A stretch of DNA of 64,000 bases from Leucaena leucocephala (Eukaryota; Streptophyta; Magnoliopsida; Fabales; Fabaceae). Under the pieces are notes generated by a model. That model saw nothing but the letters and a program-made list of their open reading frames with translations, did no database searches and had not been told where the DNA came from. The stretch is taken from positions 12,600,501-12,664,500 of the forward strand of contig CM073518.1 of the NCBI GenBank assembly GCA_037074615.1, written 5' to 3'. Below are positions 44,060 through 57,157 of the stretch, one piece after another (within the stretch, counting starts at the first letter, position 1; each line of letters begins with the position of its first letter). The position numbers were made by a program, and so were the translations under genes.

Positions 44060-46897
44060 TGTCACAACCTTATTTTTATACATCTTAGGGACCATTCAGT
44101 AGCACTTAAACCACTTTCAGGGTCATTGAAGTCTAAACACTTAATCTGGAATTTTATTCATATCGAGTACTGTTCACTGTGGCAAATTCCAGATGAGTGA
44201 CCTGATTTTGAAAATTCATAACTAATTATAGAAAAATCGAAATGAAGTGGTTCCAATTGCTACGTGAAGCTAACTCAAATATATTTCAGGGAAAAATCAT
44301 TGGTTGACCAATACTTGACAAATTTAACGTGGGTAAACGTTCAAATATTACTGTTCATCCAATGACTTTCTCCTGAATCCAGCATTCTGGTCCCAACTTT
44401 AACCATTTATATATTTTCGTATATACATCCAATTTAGACATTATATATATCAAATTAAAGCTTAATATGTCTACTTTATACCCTAAAAATTTCGTACATT
44501 AATTCAATCATTTACTATTTTTAATGATTTATCAAACATGAATGGGTCTTCACGAGTTACTGTTCACTGAGCCTATTTTCAGCATTTAGTCTTTACATAC
44601 CCAAGCATACAACCAACACATATCAATCATACAGGCCAGATAACAATTAATATCAAATAATCAACTGTTATATATCAGTGCATGATTAACTCTCTCATAT
44701 TTTATTACATCCTTCTCTGTCTAAAATCCGGCAGCATAACTGCTACAATTCTTCTCTAGAAAGTAACCGATGTTGTACTGATTCGGTAATTCCCTTATGA
44801 GAACTACCATTCTACGTAGTACCCAGGAAAGACTGGATGAACCTTCTGGGTCCACTCACTTCCAGCCTCCTTAGACAGCACTACGTACACAGTACGTATC
44901 AGTTCCTTTCTTTGTTCCGTCTTCGTTGCCGGAATTTCGGCAGCCTACCGGCGTCTCTTAAGATTTCCAAATTTTATTTTGACAGAACCTCCCCTGTAAT
45001 GTTATGTTTGGGAATGAGATTCAAAAGAATCCCAGTAACAATAATCATAACAAGATATGTAATGCAGAGTGACGGTGCTTGCTTGTGACTGTGTACAGAT
45101 AAGTATGCTGCATGCTTCCATATTCAATAACATATGATCATAGCATTGGAATAGAGCTTCAAGCATAACATATAGGACAACAATCAACCAAACAAGACAA
45201 CACATCACAAAGACATTACATAAGAGCTAGGATTAGTTGTTACCTCAAAAGCAGTGCTTTAGAACTTCCCTACTACTTCCAACTTCACCAGAACTTCCTT
45301 ACTTCTTTCTTTCTCTCACTTTCTCTCTCAAGAACTTCTTTCTTCCTCTCTTTCTTGCTTGCACCGAAATGAAGGGGTAAGGGGGGGTATTTATAGTGTT
45401 GAGCAATGGCAATCTTGTAATTTTGAAGACTTATGATCCTGTGGTCCTGGTTTTTCCTGAATTTCCTATTTTTCTTTATTCCTTTTACTGCATCATGCAT
45501 GACATCACTCAATGCCAACTCATGGGACACCTCACCTCCCACATTCTTCACATGGCGAAATTGAGAGGGAGCTAGAGCCTTCCGGAAGCTTTCCGGTCCA
45601 CTCCGGTACCGGCCCGGTCCATCGCCTCGAAAAACGTGCTGTTTTCTGCACCTGATGTTTCTGAAGATCCTTTTTATGTCTACTGACCTCACATTTAGTA
45701 TCTAGACCCTTTATATCATTAACTTTTTAATACTGGGTCCAGACTCAATTACAGATCCCCTGCGAAATGACCAAAATGCCCTTGGTGCCCTATCTTGTCC
45801 TATTTTAACCCTAAGGGCAAAATCATCATTTCACACCTTTCTGGACTCGGTCAAAGCTTATACTGGCTCTAGTCAACCTTATTTAGACATGTCTTGACCT
45901 CTGGGTCTGTCCAAAATGACCAGAATACCCTTTATTCATCTGCTGCCCTTTTTGTACAACATAGGGGCATTTTCGTAATTTCGCACTTTTCCGGGGTTCT
46001 GCTGGACACTGGCCCACCTATCAGTCCAAGAGTCTTATTGGGCCTCTAATGGCGCCATTTTTGGGCTTCCTGGGCCCATTACCTGTATGGCACGCATTAC
46101 GAGAAATCTTCCTTTAACACAGTTCATTGAATATTTTAACTATTATTTACCGATTATACACCTTTTTCGGACACCGGCTCTTTTTCCCAGATACAGTGTC
46201 CTACTGTGTTCAGGCATCCTTGGGGGTTATAACGGTCATCTGACCGAAGTCATTCGATCGCATTCAGCCTCTTTAAAAATACCGATAAATCTCCAACCCG
46301 GATCCCTGGAGGCCTCACACTCCCGTCTGGAATTTTTATTTTGTGAATAACTTTTCCTACAGACCTCCTATCGGTATCCTGTCAGTTTCCCGACATCCGC
46401 CCCATAAGGGTGCATCATCCTGTATTTTCTCACTTATATCTGAAACCTAGGGTATCCGGTATTAATTTTTATAACTTTTGGACGATCAGTCCATTTCTGG
46501 CTATCTGGAATCTTCAAAAATTCCGGTATTAGGCTTGGTTACCCGGCGTCACCTGCCCTACCTTCTGGTAGAATCTGGGACTGAAATGCTGTCGGGCGGT
46601 GCAAACCACTTCTGGCCTATTTTCTTTAATTATACTTTAGCCCCAGGGAACTTTTCCTTCTTTATAATTAAGTCCCTTAATTTGGCTAAAATTACACTTT
46701 AAGACCCCACATTTTTGTCTACCTTTCCTTCCTTACCTTAAACTTTCCATATTTGCATTTAAGTCCTTTCTTTTCCTTTCTTTTGCAATTTAATCATTTT
46801 CTTTACATAAAGGACCACATCTTTTTCCTGAAACAGAGCTCATATATTCCGTTTATTCTGTACATAGAAACCAGTACAGAAAATTAAGGATATTACA
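44060..46897 (-). repeat. 5' LTR (2838 bp) of the complete Tekay-like element
   Basis: Aligned base for base to 35660-38497 with a constant offset of 8400 and two differences by eye. This is the promoter-bearing LTR for genomic RNA; its TATA box lies at 45388-45395. The interval 43947-44044 between primer site and accessory ORF has no other feature. Confidence 0.96.
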
Positions 46898-47476
46898 ATG
46901 AAGGAGTAGGAAACCAAGTTGGATTTCTTATTTCTGCATAATTGATCTTTGATTAGTTCTCATCCTTGATCGAGTTGAACATGGTTGTGATTAATTAGAG
47001 TGATTCAATAATTAAATCTGAATTGATACATATGGCTTTGATATATATGTATCTGTTAATTCATATTCTTCTATCTCTGAGTTGAATGATTCTTATTCTC
47101 TATTCAATGTCTGCGAGTTGTAGATTTGATTGAGATTTCGCTGGCGAATTGTTAGCTAACCTATTCTAATTCAACTGATTAACTTCTCATATTCTATGGA
47201 TAATAAAGATAAGGTAATCTCCAAGGGAACACACTTGTCATTGATTCATTTCATCATCATAAACACATAAAAGTATAAACAATAGCATAGGATTTACTTT
47301 CAGAATTTAGTCAATTTCTCATCTCACAAATCATACGCTTAATTTGTTAATTTGTGGCTCATTAGATTAATTAGGAATTTAGCATCCATGTAGGCTCCTT
47401 GTGAATCGACCCAGGTTAGCCTCCGTTTACTATTGGTTAGCTTAGTTTTGTTTGATAATTAAAACTACAGTTATCA
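46898..47476 (+). repeat. Right part of the split Athila-like solo LTR
   Basis: Continues 34706-35659 after the TSD ATGAA and ends ACAGTTATCA at 47476. Joined length is about 1.53 kb, normal for the family. Confidence 0.9.
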
Positions 47477-48890
47477 AGTATTTGGTATAGTATTTTCATT
47501 TAGGATTGTGTTTTGCATGCAAAAAGAATTTGTATGCAGCTGCTAGGGGTTCAATTGATTTAACTCCTGATGAAGCATGTAATTTGATTGAGAAGATAGC
47601 ATATAATGATCAGGAGTATGGGGGCTATGATGCTAGACAATTTAGGTTATCTTCTCAAGTTGCTGTTATGAATTCTCAAGATTATAATGGCTTATCTTCT
47701 ACAAGGTTATTAGTTCTCAAGATTATAATCTCTGAAGCATGAGGTTTCTGCAAGGTCTTCTCAAGATTATAATAGCTTATCTTCTCAAGTTGTTGTTATG
47801 AGTTCTCAGATCAACAATTTAGCTTCTCAATTGAGCAATTCACATGTTCAAAGCCCATATTCTCAAGCTCTAGTTGCTCCTAATTGTCAGCTTTGTTATT
47901 CTCCTATGCACACTAGGTTTAATTATCCTACACACTGTGAAGATGTATCAACCATCTATCAAGGCAAACTAAACCAGTATCCATAAAGGAATCCATACTC
48001 TAACACATATAATGAAGGATGGAGAGATCATCCCAATTTTAGATGGAGGGATGGAGGTGGAGAAAGGAATTTTGGGAAAATAGATTCAACAATGACAAGC
48101 AATTGGCTGAATCCTCTAGAGCTATAGAAGTAGGCTGTTGTGAAGGATGGTGGAATATCTGAGATACTCAAGAGTATTAATATGATGAACTCAAATATAA
48201 ATTCCATAAACATAAATTTCAGCTCTAACTTCAAGGACTTGAGATCTATGGTGGAGAACAACCTAGCAATGACATATTCCAAGTTTGCTGCCTTGGAGAG
48301 TAAAATAGAACAGTGGGAAACAAAAGCTGCAAACATAAATGGCTATGTATCACAGTTAGCCAATTTAGTAAGTGATGTTCAAGCTAGAATCGGTGGAAAT
48401 TTACTTTCAAATACAATTGTTAACCCCAAATTTGTTAATGCTATGAGCTTGAGAAGTGGAAAAATAGTAGGGGAAGCAAATGTTGATGATGATAAAAGGG
48501 ATAATGGAGAGAATGAGCAGCAGAATAGATCTAGAATTGAAGAGTTGATTGAAGCAATACCTTCATTCATGCCAGAATCAGAAAGTTGCAAAGAGAAGGG
48601 GATGTTGCAGCAGAAGAATGAGCAAATTGGATTGAAGCATGCTGCACAACCATATGATATACATGAAGTAGTTGCAAGCAGAAATCCAACTAGAACCAGC
48701 ATCAAAAGGAGCATGAAGATGTAGAACAGAAGGATATAGAGGTAAGTATGAAACACCTACTTTTTCCTAATGCATACATGTGTCGAAAGAAGGTTTTAAA
48801 AGATAAACAGGAACAAGATATTATGAACCTATTAGGAAAATTGGAAGTTAATGTGCCACTTGTAGATCTGATCAGAAATATACCTAAGTA
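47477..48890 (+). pseudogene. gag: Gag and start of protease linker, Athila-like copy B
   Basis: Homologous to 8005-9330 of copy A. Visible blocks are CKKNLYAAARGSIDLTPDEACNLIEK (early), a duplicated SSQ-rich segment, MSSQINNLASQLSNS, then ISEILKSINMMNSNIN and NAMSLRSGK, followed by KDKQEQDIMNLLGK near 48800. Stops at 47738, 47984 and 48127 and a frameshift near 48700 break it. At 48890, after IRNIPKY, it is cut by a minus-oriented LTR fragment, so protease proper, RT and integrase of copy B are missing from the window. Confidence 0.88.
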
Positions 48891-49312
48891 TGTGATTTCT
48901 GTTTAGCAGCTCCTAAATTCATGGATCCAGCCTGTGTAATTGTAATCCTCATGTGCCATCACATGCTGATACCAACTCCTTTTTTTTCTTGGTCCAGCAT
49001 GTGTATGAAAGAAAGCTCCCTTCCAACATGTGCATTTTGTATTCTGTTCCCATTAATCTTTCCACCTCAGCTACAGTAGCAAGTTGACTTGGTAATTAGT
49101 GAGCATTTTCCTGAAATGGGATTTAAAAGATACAAATTATTTATCTAATAAGATAATATTTCAATGTATGACCAAAATTATATCAGTTAATTCCTCATTA
49201 TTCTCATTTTATTTTATTACTTCATTGCTCATCATATTAGTAAATAGCGACAGAAATCAATAATAAAACTCTCTTAAAATGCACTAAAATCAATACAAAT
49301 AAGAGTTTATCA
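48891..49312 (-). repeat. Athila-like LTR fragment, minus strand
   Basis: Starts inside the LTR (GTGATTTCTGTT, as at 20848) and ends AAGAGTTTATCA at 49312. The outer part is missing, and satellite follows directly. Confidence 0.87.
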
Positions 49313-50838
49313 GTTGGATGTGAGGTTTCATTTGATTCTAGAATCTCATGGAAGTTCGTAACTACGGCTAAGAACACTTGATGCAGAGGGGTATTTTCCT
49401 TCAATTTTGGGATGGGGTGAAAGTTCAAGATTATTGTATAGAAACACTTCGATCAGGCGTTAGTGACCTATATGGATCAACTTCGCAATGAAAATTAGCA
49501 TGCTAGAATGCACATTGAAAGTTGAGGCAGGCGGTAAGTTTAAATTAAATTGCAGATAAGTGTCAAAACTTTGGTATTACTGGCTACAAACTCTCGGTAA
49601 CTCATTTCTGACTCACAGGGATGAATTTCTCAATGGAAGTGGGTATTTTAGAATCCCCTTTGAATGTCGACGTGGGTGGAGAGATTTTATTCTGTTATGG
49701 AAAACTCATAAACTTTCGATGTTGCCAGCAATAAAAACTCGGTCAGTTATGTGTCACTATTGAAGGTTGAGATAGGTGGGGAGATTACACTTAGATCTGC
49801 AAGATCGTGAAAATTTCCCAATTTCTAGCTACAAGCACCCGCTCACCCTCCTGTGACCTATTTGGGTGAATATCAACCAAAAGAAGGCATTCTATAATCC
49901 ACGTTGGAAGTTGACATGGGTAGTGAGTTTTTAGTCCAATCTGAAGCCTGTGAAACTTCGCTACATTTGCCTTATACAAGCTAAAAATACTTGATCTTCA
50001 CCCATACGGTTGTGCAATGATTGTGAGCATTCTGGAATCCACATTAGTAATTGAGGTTGGATGTGAGGTTTCACTCGATTCAAGAAATGGTGTGGAAATT
50101 CGCGATTACTAGCTAAAACACTCAATGCAGAGTGTGTTTTCCTTCAATTTTGGGATAGGGTGAAAGATCACGATTATTGTCCTGAAACACTTAATCCCGC
50201 ATTTGTGACCTATATGGGTCAACTTTGCAAGTAGAGTTCGCATGCTAGAATGCACGTTGAAAGTTGAGGCGGGTGGTAAGTTTAAATTAAATTGCGGACA
50301 AGTGTCAAAGCTTTGATATTACTCACTACAAACTCCCGATCACTCAATTCTGACGCACGGGGATGAATTTCGCAACGGAAGTGGGTATTTTAGAATCCCC
50401 TTTGAATGTTGAGGTGGGTGGAGAGATTTTATTCTGTTCTGGAAAACTCAAAAACTTTTGATGTTGCCAGTGTTAAAGACTCGGTCACTTGTGTGTGCCA
50501 CATACAAATGTATTTTAAAATGAATGTGGGTGTTCTAGTGTCACGATTGAAGGTTGAGATGGGTGGGGAGATTCTACTTAGGTCCGCAGGAACGTGAAAA
50601 CTTCCCAATTTCTAGCTACAAGCACCCGTTCACCCTCCTGTTACCCATTTGGGTGAATGTCATACCTAAAGTGGGTAGTCTAGAATCCACATTGGAAGTT
50701 GAGACGGGTGGTAAGTTTTCACTCCAATCCCAATCCTGGGAAGGTTTGCTACATTTCCCTTAAACAAGCTAAAAACACTTGATCCTCACCCATACGGTTA
50801 TGCAATGATTGTGAGCATTTTGGAATCCACATATGGAG
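49313..50838. repeat. Satellite array, two units of about 745 bp
   Basis: The unit GGTTGGATGTGAGG repeats at 49313 and about 50054. Sub-motifs (GTTGAGGTGGGTGG and variants) start at 49521, 49666, 49766, 49910, 50050, 50263, 50408, 50553 and 50698. Several steps are 144-145 bp; one is 100 (a deletion) and one 213. This is a higher-order repeat of five related sub-units. Short frames in it are not conserved. Confidence 0.8.
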
Positions 50839-50952
50839 TGTCCAATTTCATATTATGAACTAATTTGCTCAATATAGTAGTAAATATGGATAAGAATCAA
50901 TAATAAATTCTCTTTTAACATATTAAAAATCAGTACAAATATGAGTTTATCA
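50839..50952 (-). repeat. End of the 3' LTR of a minus-strand Athila-like copy
   Basis: The last 114 bp of the LTR (ends ATGAGTTTATCA at 50952) followed by the polypurine complement ACTCCCCCACACT. The rest of the LTR is missing at the satellite junction. Confidence 0.85.
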
Positions 50953-52138
50953 ACTCCCCCACACTTAGCTTTTGCACTCTAAGCAAAATTATGGATCAAA
51001 ACTGAATTTAAACACACATGTTCAGCACAATTGGCAAAATAGATTCAGTATGAGTACTTGCAATCATTAATCTTTCCCTTCAATTGGCAACAATCCAAAC
51101 TAATCTTATATCAATCAAAGAATCTAACTCATGTAATTCAATCATAGTAAGCAACTGGGTTGAGATTTTCTCACAAGATATAGTGTTTCACTCCCTCTCT
51201 TATCAAGGTAATTTCACTCAACCATCTAGCTTAGACTTCCCATAGGCTTGTAACCATCTTATATCTCCACCACTGAATGCCACAAGGTTTATGAATCAAA
51301 GGGTCTTTATTAGGGTTGTAATGTTGGAGAGGCTAGATGATGAAATGGAAATGCATGTCAATAATTAATGAAATACTGTACATAATCAAAGTGTCAATCA
51401 TGCAGCTGCAAGTCAACTAATTCTTTCATACTAGTTGAATAGCACTTTTTTTCATCTGGTTTCTTTTCTTTCTTCTTTCTTTCTCTTTTCTTGGTACTTT
51501 CTTTTTCTTTTCTCTGTATTTTTTCTTTGTTTTTCATTTTCTTGAACCAGATAGCAAATATATTTCAGTTTAGGTATTCAACAAGTAATTGCATCTTCAT
51601 AATTAAAGACTTACTACAGCAATAACTATTTTGCACAGAATTTATTAATCAAGGATGGAATTAAAAGAAAATGAAGGTCTCAAAGGGGTAAAGCAAAGGA
51701 TTTCATATTTATGTGGTTTCTTTTTGGTCAAGATGGTTTTAAAAGAAATGCCCTTATCATTTTCACAATTCCATGGAGCTAATGTGATTTTAAATCAAGG
51801 ATTGAGACAAGTTCTGCAAAGTTACCAAACTAGATGGTGTCACACAATGTAAAGGAGTATATGTTGAAGGCTCAAAATACTTCCATCTGGCTAACTCACC
51901 CTAATCAGCTCACATGACTAGATTGCATGAATTTTAAACAAAATACATGAGATTAATCATTCATGATGCACAATTTACAGTAATGAATTAATGAAACAAG
52001 CAACTAACACTTCATCAAGTTGCCAATGTTCCCAAGTTATGAGTTCAAAGTTCAATTCAGATCCATGATAGTTAATTCCAAAGACCAAGCAACAACCAGA
52101 ACGCAGTAGAAGGAATTTTCAACAAAAGATAGATTTTA
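50953..52138 (-). other. 3' non-coding region of a minus-strand Athila-like copy
   Basis: Homologous in complement to 23735-24878 of copy A. It holds the polypurine tract (50953-50965), a pyrimidine-rich stretch at 51440-51545 and no env-like gene. The apparent frame at 51655 is incidental. Confidence 0.75.
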
Positions 52139-52611
52139 GTCACGACAAAAGGTCATAAGGTCGCGACTATTTTACACAGAGAATATTGGTCGCGATATAA
52201 ATGTACAATGGTCGCGACTACAAATCACCGAGAGTAAACCTGTCAAACACATATATTCTAGTCGTGAACCAATGATAATTAAGTTGCGACCAAAATTCAC
52301 AGAGAGTAATAATCGCGACAAAGATTGACATTGGTCGCAACTCAAAATCACCGAGAGTAACCTTGTTAAACACACATTTCTTAGTCGCGACCACATGACA
52401 ACTTAATCGAGACGGTTATTCACAGAGAGCTCCAGTCGTTACAAAGATAAAGCACAGACCACGACTAAACATCACAGATGGGTAAACATAAGAGAATATG
52501 AACTTTTCGGTCGTGACAAAAGTAATCATTAGTCGCGACTAATTTTCACAGAGAAGAGATTTTGACAATTTGAATACATTCGTCGCGACATAAACAGCAT
52601 GAGGTCGCGAC
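52139..52611 (-). repeat. GTCGCGAC paired-palindrome array, 3' region of a minus-strand copy
   Basis: This is the richest Athila-like array: about eight pairs with spacings of 21, 22, 22, 22, 22, 23, 22 and 22 bp. Several boxes are perfect, and the last pair (52582/52604) is GTCGCGAC twice. TCACAGAGAG or TCACCGAGAG boxes stand between pairs, the complement of the CTCTGTGA box of the plus-strand copies. Confidence 0.87.
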
Positions 52612-52899
52612 CTAAATACAAAATCACAGCAAATATCTGATTTTTGTTTGCCCATCAAGTTCATCCTTCCCCACACTTAAATTCTACATTGTTCACAATG
52701 TGAAGAAGCAATGAACACATGCAAAGAAAGCAATAATGATCATGATAACACTAAACCAAAATCTTTGATTTATTCATGGGATTATTTATCTATCATACTG
52801 ACTTGGTCTCCTCCTCCACACTTAATTAACAAATATAGCTCAAGTATATAATAAAACCGATGAAAGCAGACTATTGTAAGTGGAGAAACAAGGAAGGAG

Positions 52900-54130
52900 A
52901 CAACCTGACTGTTATGGGGGCTTGAAATTCTCCTTGTACAGCTTCAATAAGTGGCCATTGACCTGAAATGCTGTACCATCTGCTTCATCTATCAATTCAA
53001 TTGTTCCATAATCATGGACCTTAGTCACCACATATGGACCATCCATCTTGTAGCAAGTTTTCCAGGTTTGAAAACATATCTAGCCTTAAATCTCAGAACC
53101 TTATCTCCAATATGAAACTCCTTGCACAAAATCTACTTATATGAAGAAGCTTGGCTTTCTCTTTGTAGATTCTGGAATTCTCATAAGCATTCAATCTTAT
53201 TTCTTCTAGTTCCTGAATCTGCAACATTCCCTCCTCTCTAGCACTGTCAAAATCCATGTTACAAGCTTTAACTGCCCAGAATGCTTTGTGCTCAACTTCT
53301 ACTGGTAGATGACATGTTTTACCATAGACCATTCAGTATGGGGACATCTCAAGTGGTGTCTTATGAGCTGTTATGTATGCCCACAAAGCTTCATCTAATC
53401 TTGTACTTCAGTCTTTCCTTGAGGGTCTTACTATCCTTTCCAGAATCCTTTTAATAGCTTTGTTAGAATTCTCAGCTTGACATTTTATTTGAGGATGATA
53501 AGCTGTTGACACTTTGTGCTTGATCCCAAACTTGGCAAATAACCCTCCTAAAATCTTATTACAGAAATGAGAGCCTTGATCACTCACTATAGCTCTTGGG
53601 ACACCAAACCTTGAAAAGATGTTTGACTTCAGAAATTTTGAAACTGTCACTGCATCATTCTTAATTGTTGGTATAGCTTCCACCCATCTAGAGAGATAAT
53701 CCACAGCTAACAGAATATATGCATAACCAAAAGATGGTGAAAATGGCCCCATGAAATCGATGCCCCATACTTCAAACTCCTCACAGAACAGCATAGGCTG
53801 CTGAGGCATTTCATGTCTCTTAGTCAGTCCATCGAAATGTTGACATCTGTCACAAGCCATGCAGTAATCATAGCAGTCTTTGAATATCTGTGGCCAATAA
53901 AAACCAGCATCCAAAATCTTTCTGGAAGTCTTCTCTGAAATGGCCTCCACAAACAGAAGAATGGCATGCTGTAATGATGTTGTCTATTTCTTCACTTGGC
54001 ACACATCTAATAACTTGATCACTGCATATTTTCCAAAGAATGGGTGGCTCCTAAATATAAAATCTTGCCTCATGCTTGATCTTCTGACCTTAGAAATGAG
54101 ATGAAGGTGAATTAGACCAGTAACAATATA
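52900..54130 (-). pseudogene. int: Integrase region of a minus-strand Athila-like copy
   Basis: Reading leftward from 54130: the zinc-binding part includes CMACDRCQHFD; the 180-codon open block 53408-53950 has catalytic D65 (WGIDFMGPF), D124 (SDQGSHF) and E160 (CQAENSNK), a D-D-35-E spacing with all three acids kept. Two TGA codons follow (near 53410 and 53330), then MVYGKTCHLPVEVEHKAFWA (53093-53332). A GPY-type end (WMDGP, YGTIELIDEADG) is visible near 52930-53070. Bases 52612-52899 between it and the array are non-coding. The copy is inactive because of the stops, but it shows the integrase core missing from copy A. Confidence 0.9.
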
Positions 54131-54340
54131 GTTCACTCGATTCCGGAATGGCATGGAAGTCCGCCATTACTGCCAAAGAACACTGGATGCAGAGTGTGTG
54201 TTTTCCTTCAATTTTAGGATGGGATGAAAGATCACAATCATTGTCCAGAAACACTCAATCCCGCGTTTGTGACCTATATGGATCAACTTCGTAATGAGAG
54301 TTAGCATGCTAGAATGCAGGTTGAAAGTTGAGGTCCATTT
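54131..54340. repeat. Satellite fragment
   Basis: About 210 bp matching 3190-3400 and 50070-50280 (CACTCGATTCCGGAATGG block to GTTGAAAGTTGAGG). It joins the integrase remnant at the shared bases GTTCACT, suggesting an end-joining deletion. Confidence 0.82.
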
Positions 54341-55804
54341 TGATAACTGTCGTTTTAATTATCAAATAAGAAACTAAGCTAACCAATAGTAAAGTAAAGA
54401 TAACCTAGGTCAATTTACAAGGAGCCTAAATGGATGCTAAAGTTCCTAACTAATCCAATGAGCCACAAATTAACAAATTAATCAGATGAGTTGTGTGATG
54501 AGATATTGAATAACTTCTTATTGTAAATCTTACGCAATTGTTTATGAATTTAGGTGGTAATGATGATGATATGAATCAATAACAAGTGTGTTCTCTTGGA
54601 GATTACCTTACCTTCATTATCCATAGAATATGAGGAGTTAGTTGAATTAGAATATGTTAGCTAGCAACTTGCTAGCTAAATCTCAATTAAAGCTACAACT
54701 CGCAGACATTGAATAGAGAAATATGAATCATTTAACTCAAGAGGTAGAAGAAGATGAATTAAACAAATACAACTGTACTATGCTATATAATTGCTCTAAT
54801 TAACCAAGCCATGTCCAACTAGTTCAAGGATGAGAATCAATCAAAGCTCAATTAAACATAATCAGGAAATCCAACTCGGTTCCCTAATGGTCATCATCTA
54901 CTAACTTTAATTGAATCAATAAAACCAGAATTAACTACATCAACTCGATATAATTAAATCTGAATTAAAGACACAATTGAAACTCCTTGTTTCGGACTAA
55001 GGATTCTGTTTCAGCGTATCTCTAAGAGAGCACAATGAATCTAACCTTCCATTGTTGTCAAGACCTCAACAACAGTAGTAAAACCAGCAACATCCATGGT
55101 GAATGTAGAAGAAGATAAAGATGGAAACTGAGCTTTCAGGAAAGTTGTAGATGAGAGAGAATGGCATGAGAGAGTGAATGGATTTGTGATGGAGTGTGGA
55201 AGTTGAAAGAGAGCATGTGAGAGTTGTGTGATATGTGTATGGCGTGTCCAAAGCTGTGGAATGAATATGTGATATATAGGAGAAATGTGTGAATAGTATG
55301 ACAGATATGAAGTGATGAGCTGTTGGTGTGAGTGGTTGATTCTGTTCAAAATGGTGGGTCATGCATGAATTCAATTCTGAATTGGACTCCCTCTAGCTGT
55401 CAGCACATGTGAAATCTGTTACAGCACATGTGTGAATCTTCCATTGCTTCTGTTATCAGCTCCTTAATTCTTGGATAGAGCAAATGCTCAATCTGTTAGC
55501 AACCCTATTAAGTCCACATTCCAGCTGTCAAACCCATCTAATTACATTCTAACTGATTCTCCTTCTCCTTCTAAATATGTTGGTGATTTAATGAACATTT
55601 TTCTGAAATGGGCAATTAAAATATACAAATTATTTATCTAATAAGATAATATTTCAACATATGACCAAAATTATATCAACTAATCCCCAACTGTTCCAAT
55701 TTTATATTATTAATTAAGTGCTTAGCATATTGATAATGGGGATAAAACTTAATAATAAAACTCTCTTTAAACACACTAAAATCAATATAAATAAGAGTTT
55801 ATCA
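54341..55804 (-). repeat. 3' LTR of another minus-strand Athila-like copy
   Basis: A full-length LTR of 1464 bp, plus-strand ends TGATAACTGTCG and GAGTTTATCA, with the polypurine complement (TTCCCCCACACTT) following. It entered satellite DNA on its left side. Frames within it (55041-55374) overlap LTR promoter and leader DNA and are not convincing genes. Confidence 0.92.
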
Positions 55805-57157
55805 ATTCCCCCACACTTAGGTTTTGTACTCCGAGCAAAATTTATGGATCAAAATTGAAATTTAAACACACATGTTCAGCAAAATTGGCCATAACAGATT
55901 TAGCATAGGAACTTGTAGTTATTAATCTTTTCTCTTCAATTGGCAACAATCCATACTAATCTCATATCAATCAGAGAATCCAACTCATGCAATTAAATCA
56001 TAGTAAGCAATTAGGTTGAGATTTCTTCACAAAGTTTGGTGTTTCACTCACTCTCTTATCAAGGTTATTTTCACTCAACCCATCTAGCTTAAGTGTTCCA
56101 TAGCCTTGTAACCATCTTACATCTCCACCACTAAATGCCATAAGGGTTGTGAATCAATGGTCTTTATTAGGGTTGTAATGTTGGAAAGGCTAATGATGAA
56201 ATGGAAATAAGTGTCAATGATTAATGGAATATTGCACGTGATCTTACTTCTTCAAGCTACTTCAACACTTAATCACAATTCCAATTGTACAACTGCAGAA
56301 AATAACAAGTCATCATCTAACTTATTTTTATTCAAGTTGAATATCACATATTGTCATCTGGCCTATCTATTCTTTCTTTCTCTTTTCTTTTCTTTTCTCT
56401 GTACTTTTTGTCTCTATTTTTTTACTCTTGAGCTAGATAACAAATATATTGAGGTTCAGACATTCAACAAGTGGTTTACAACTTAACAATTATTTCACAA
56501 TTAAATAATTACTGCAGCAACAAATATCTTGTACATCATTCATTAATCAAGGATAGAATTTTAAAAGAAAGTGAATGTCTCAAAGGGTTTAAGCAAAGGA
56601 TTTTATTTTTATGTGGCTATTGTTTGGTCAAAAGGGTTTTGAAAGAAATGCCCTTATCATATTAACAATTCCAAGGAGCTCATGTGGTTTTGAATCAAGG
56701 ATTGAGACAAGTTCTGTAAAGTTACCAAACTAGATGGTGTCACACAATATAAAGGAGTATATGTTGGAGGCTCAAAATTCTTCCATCTGGCTTACTCATC
56801 CAAATCAATTCACCATGACTAGATTGCATGAATATTAAACAAAATACATGAGACTAATCATTCATGATGTACAATTTCCAGTAGTTAATCAATGAAACAA
56901 GTAACTCACACCTCATCAAGTTTGTTAATATTCTAAAGTACTTGTTCAAAGTTCAATTTAGTTCCATGATAGTAAATTCCCAAGACCAAGCAACAATCAG
57001 AATGAAATAGAAGATTTTTTAGCAGAAGTTCACTTGTAGTCTCGACAAAAAGGACATCAGGTCGTGACTGTTTAACACAGAGAAGAAATTTTCAGAAAAC
57101 AAAGAATATTGGTCGCAACATAAATCTAAGATAAGGTCATGACAAAAAGACATAGAA
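55805..57157 (-). other. 3' non-coding region of the copy whose LTR is 54341-55804
   Basis: Parallel to 50953-52611: polypurine tract, a pyrimidine-rich stretch at 56370-56430, and a short paired-box array at its right end. The internal region is cut near 57158 by a plus-oriented LTR fragment, so no pol remains. Confidence 0.75.
57039..57143 (-). repeat. Short GTCGCGAC paired-palindrome array
   Basis: Two pairs: GTCTCGAC/GTCGTGAC 22 bp apart at 57039/57061, and GTCGCAAC/GTCATGAC 24 bp apart. Truncated by the junction near 57158. Confidence 0.75.

Larger units (their letters stand above)
35660..46897 (-). mobile_element. Complete, very young Tekay/Del-like Ty3/gypsy retrotransposon
   Basis: The 11,238-bp element is flanked by perfect 5-bp repeats ATGAA (35655-35659 and 46898-46902). 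Its two LTRs have equal length (2838 bp) and differ by eye only at 37425/45825 (G/A) and 37595/45995 (A/G). Reading leftward, the internal region holds the primer-binding site, an accessory ORF, gag-protease, RT-RNase H-integrase-chromodomain and the polypurine tract. A single frameshift in RT (near 41183) separates the two pol parts. Apart from that frameshift it appears complete, and it could be a source of enzymes for the gag-only element. Confidence 0.96.
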
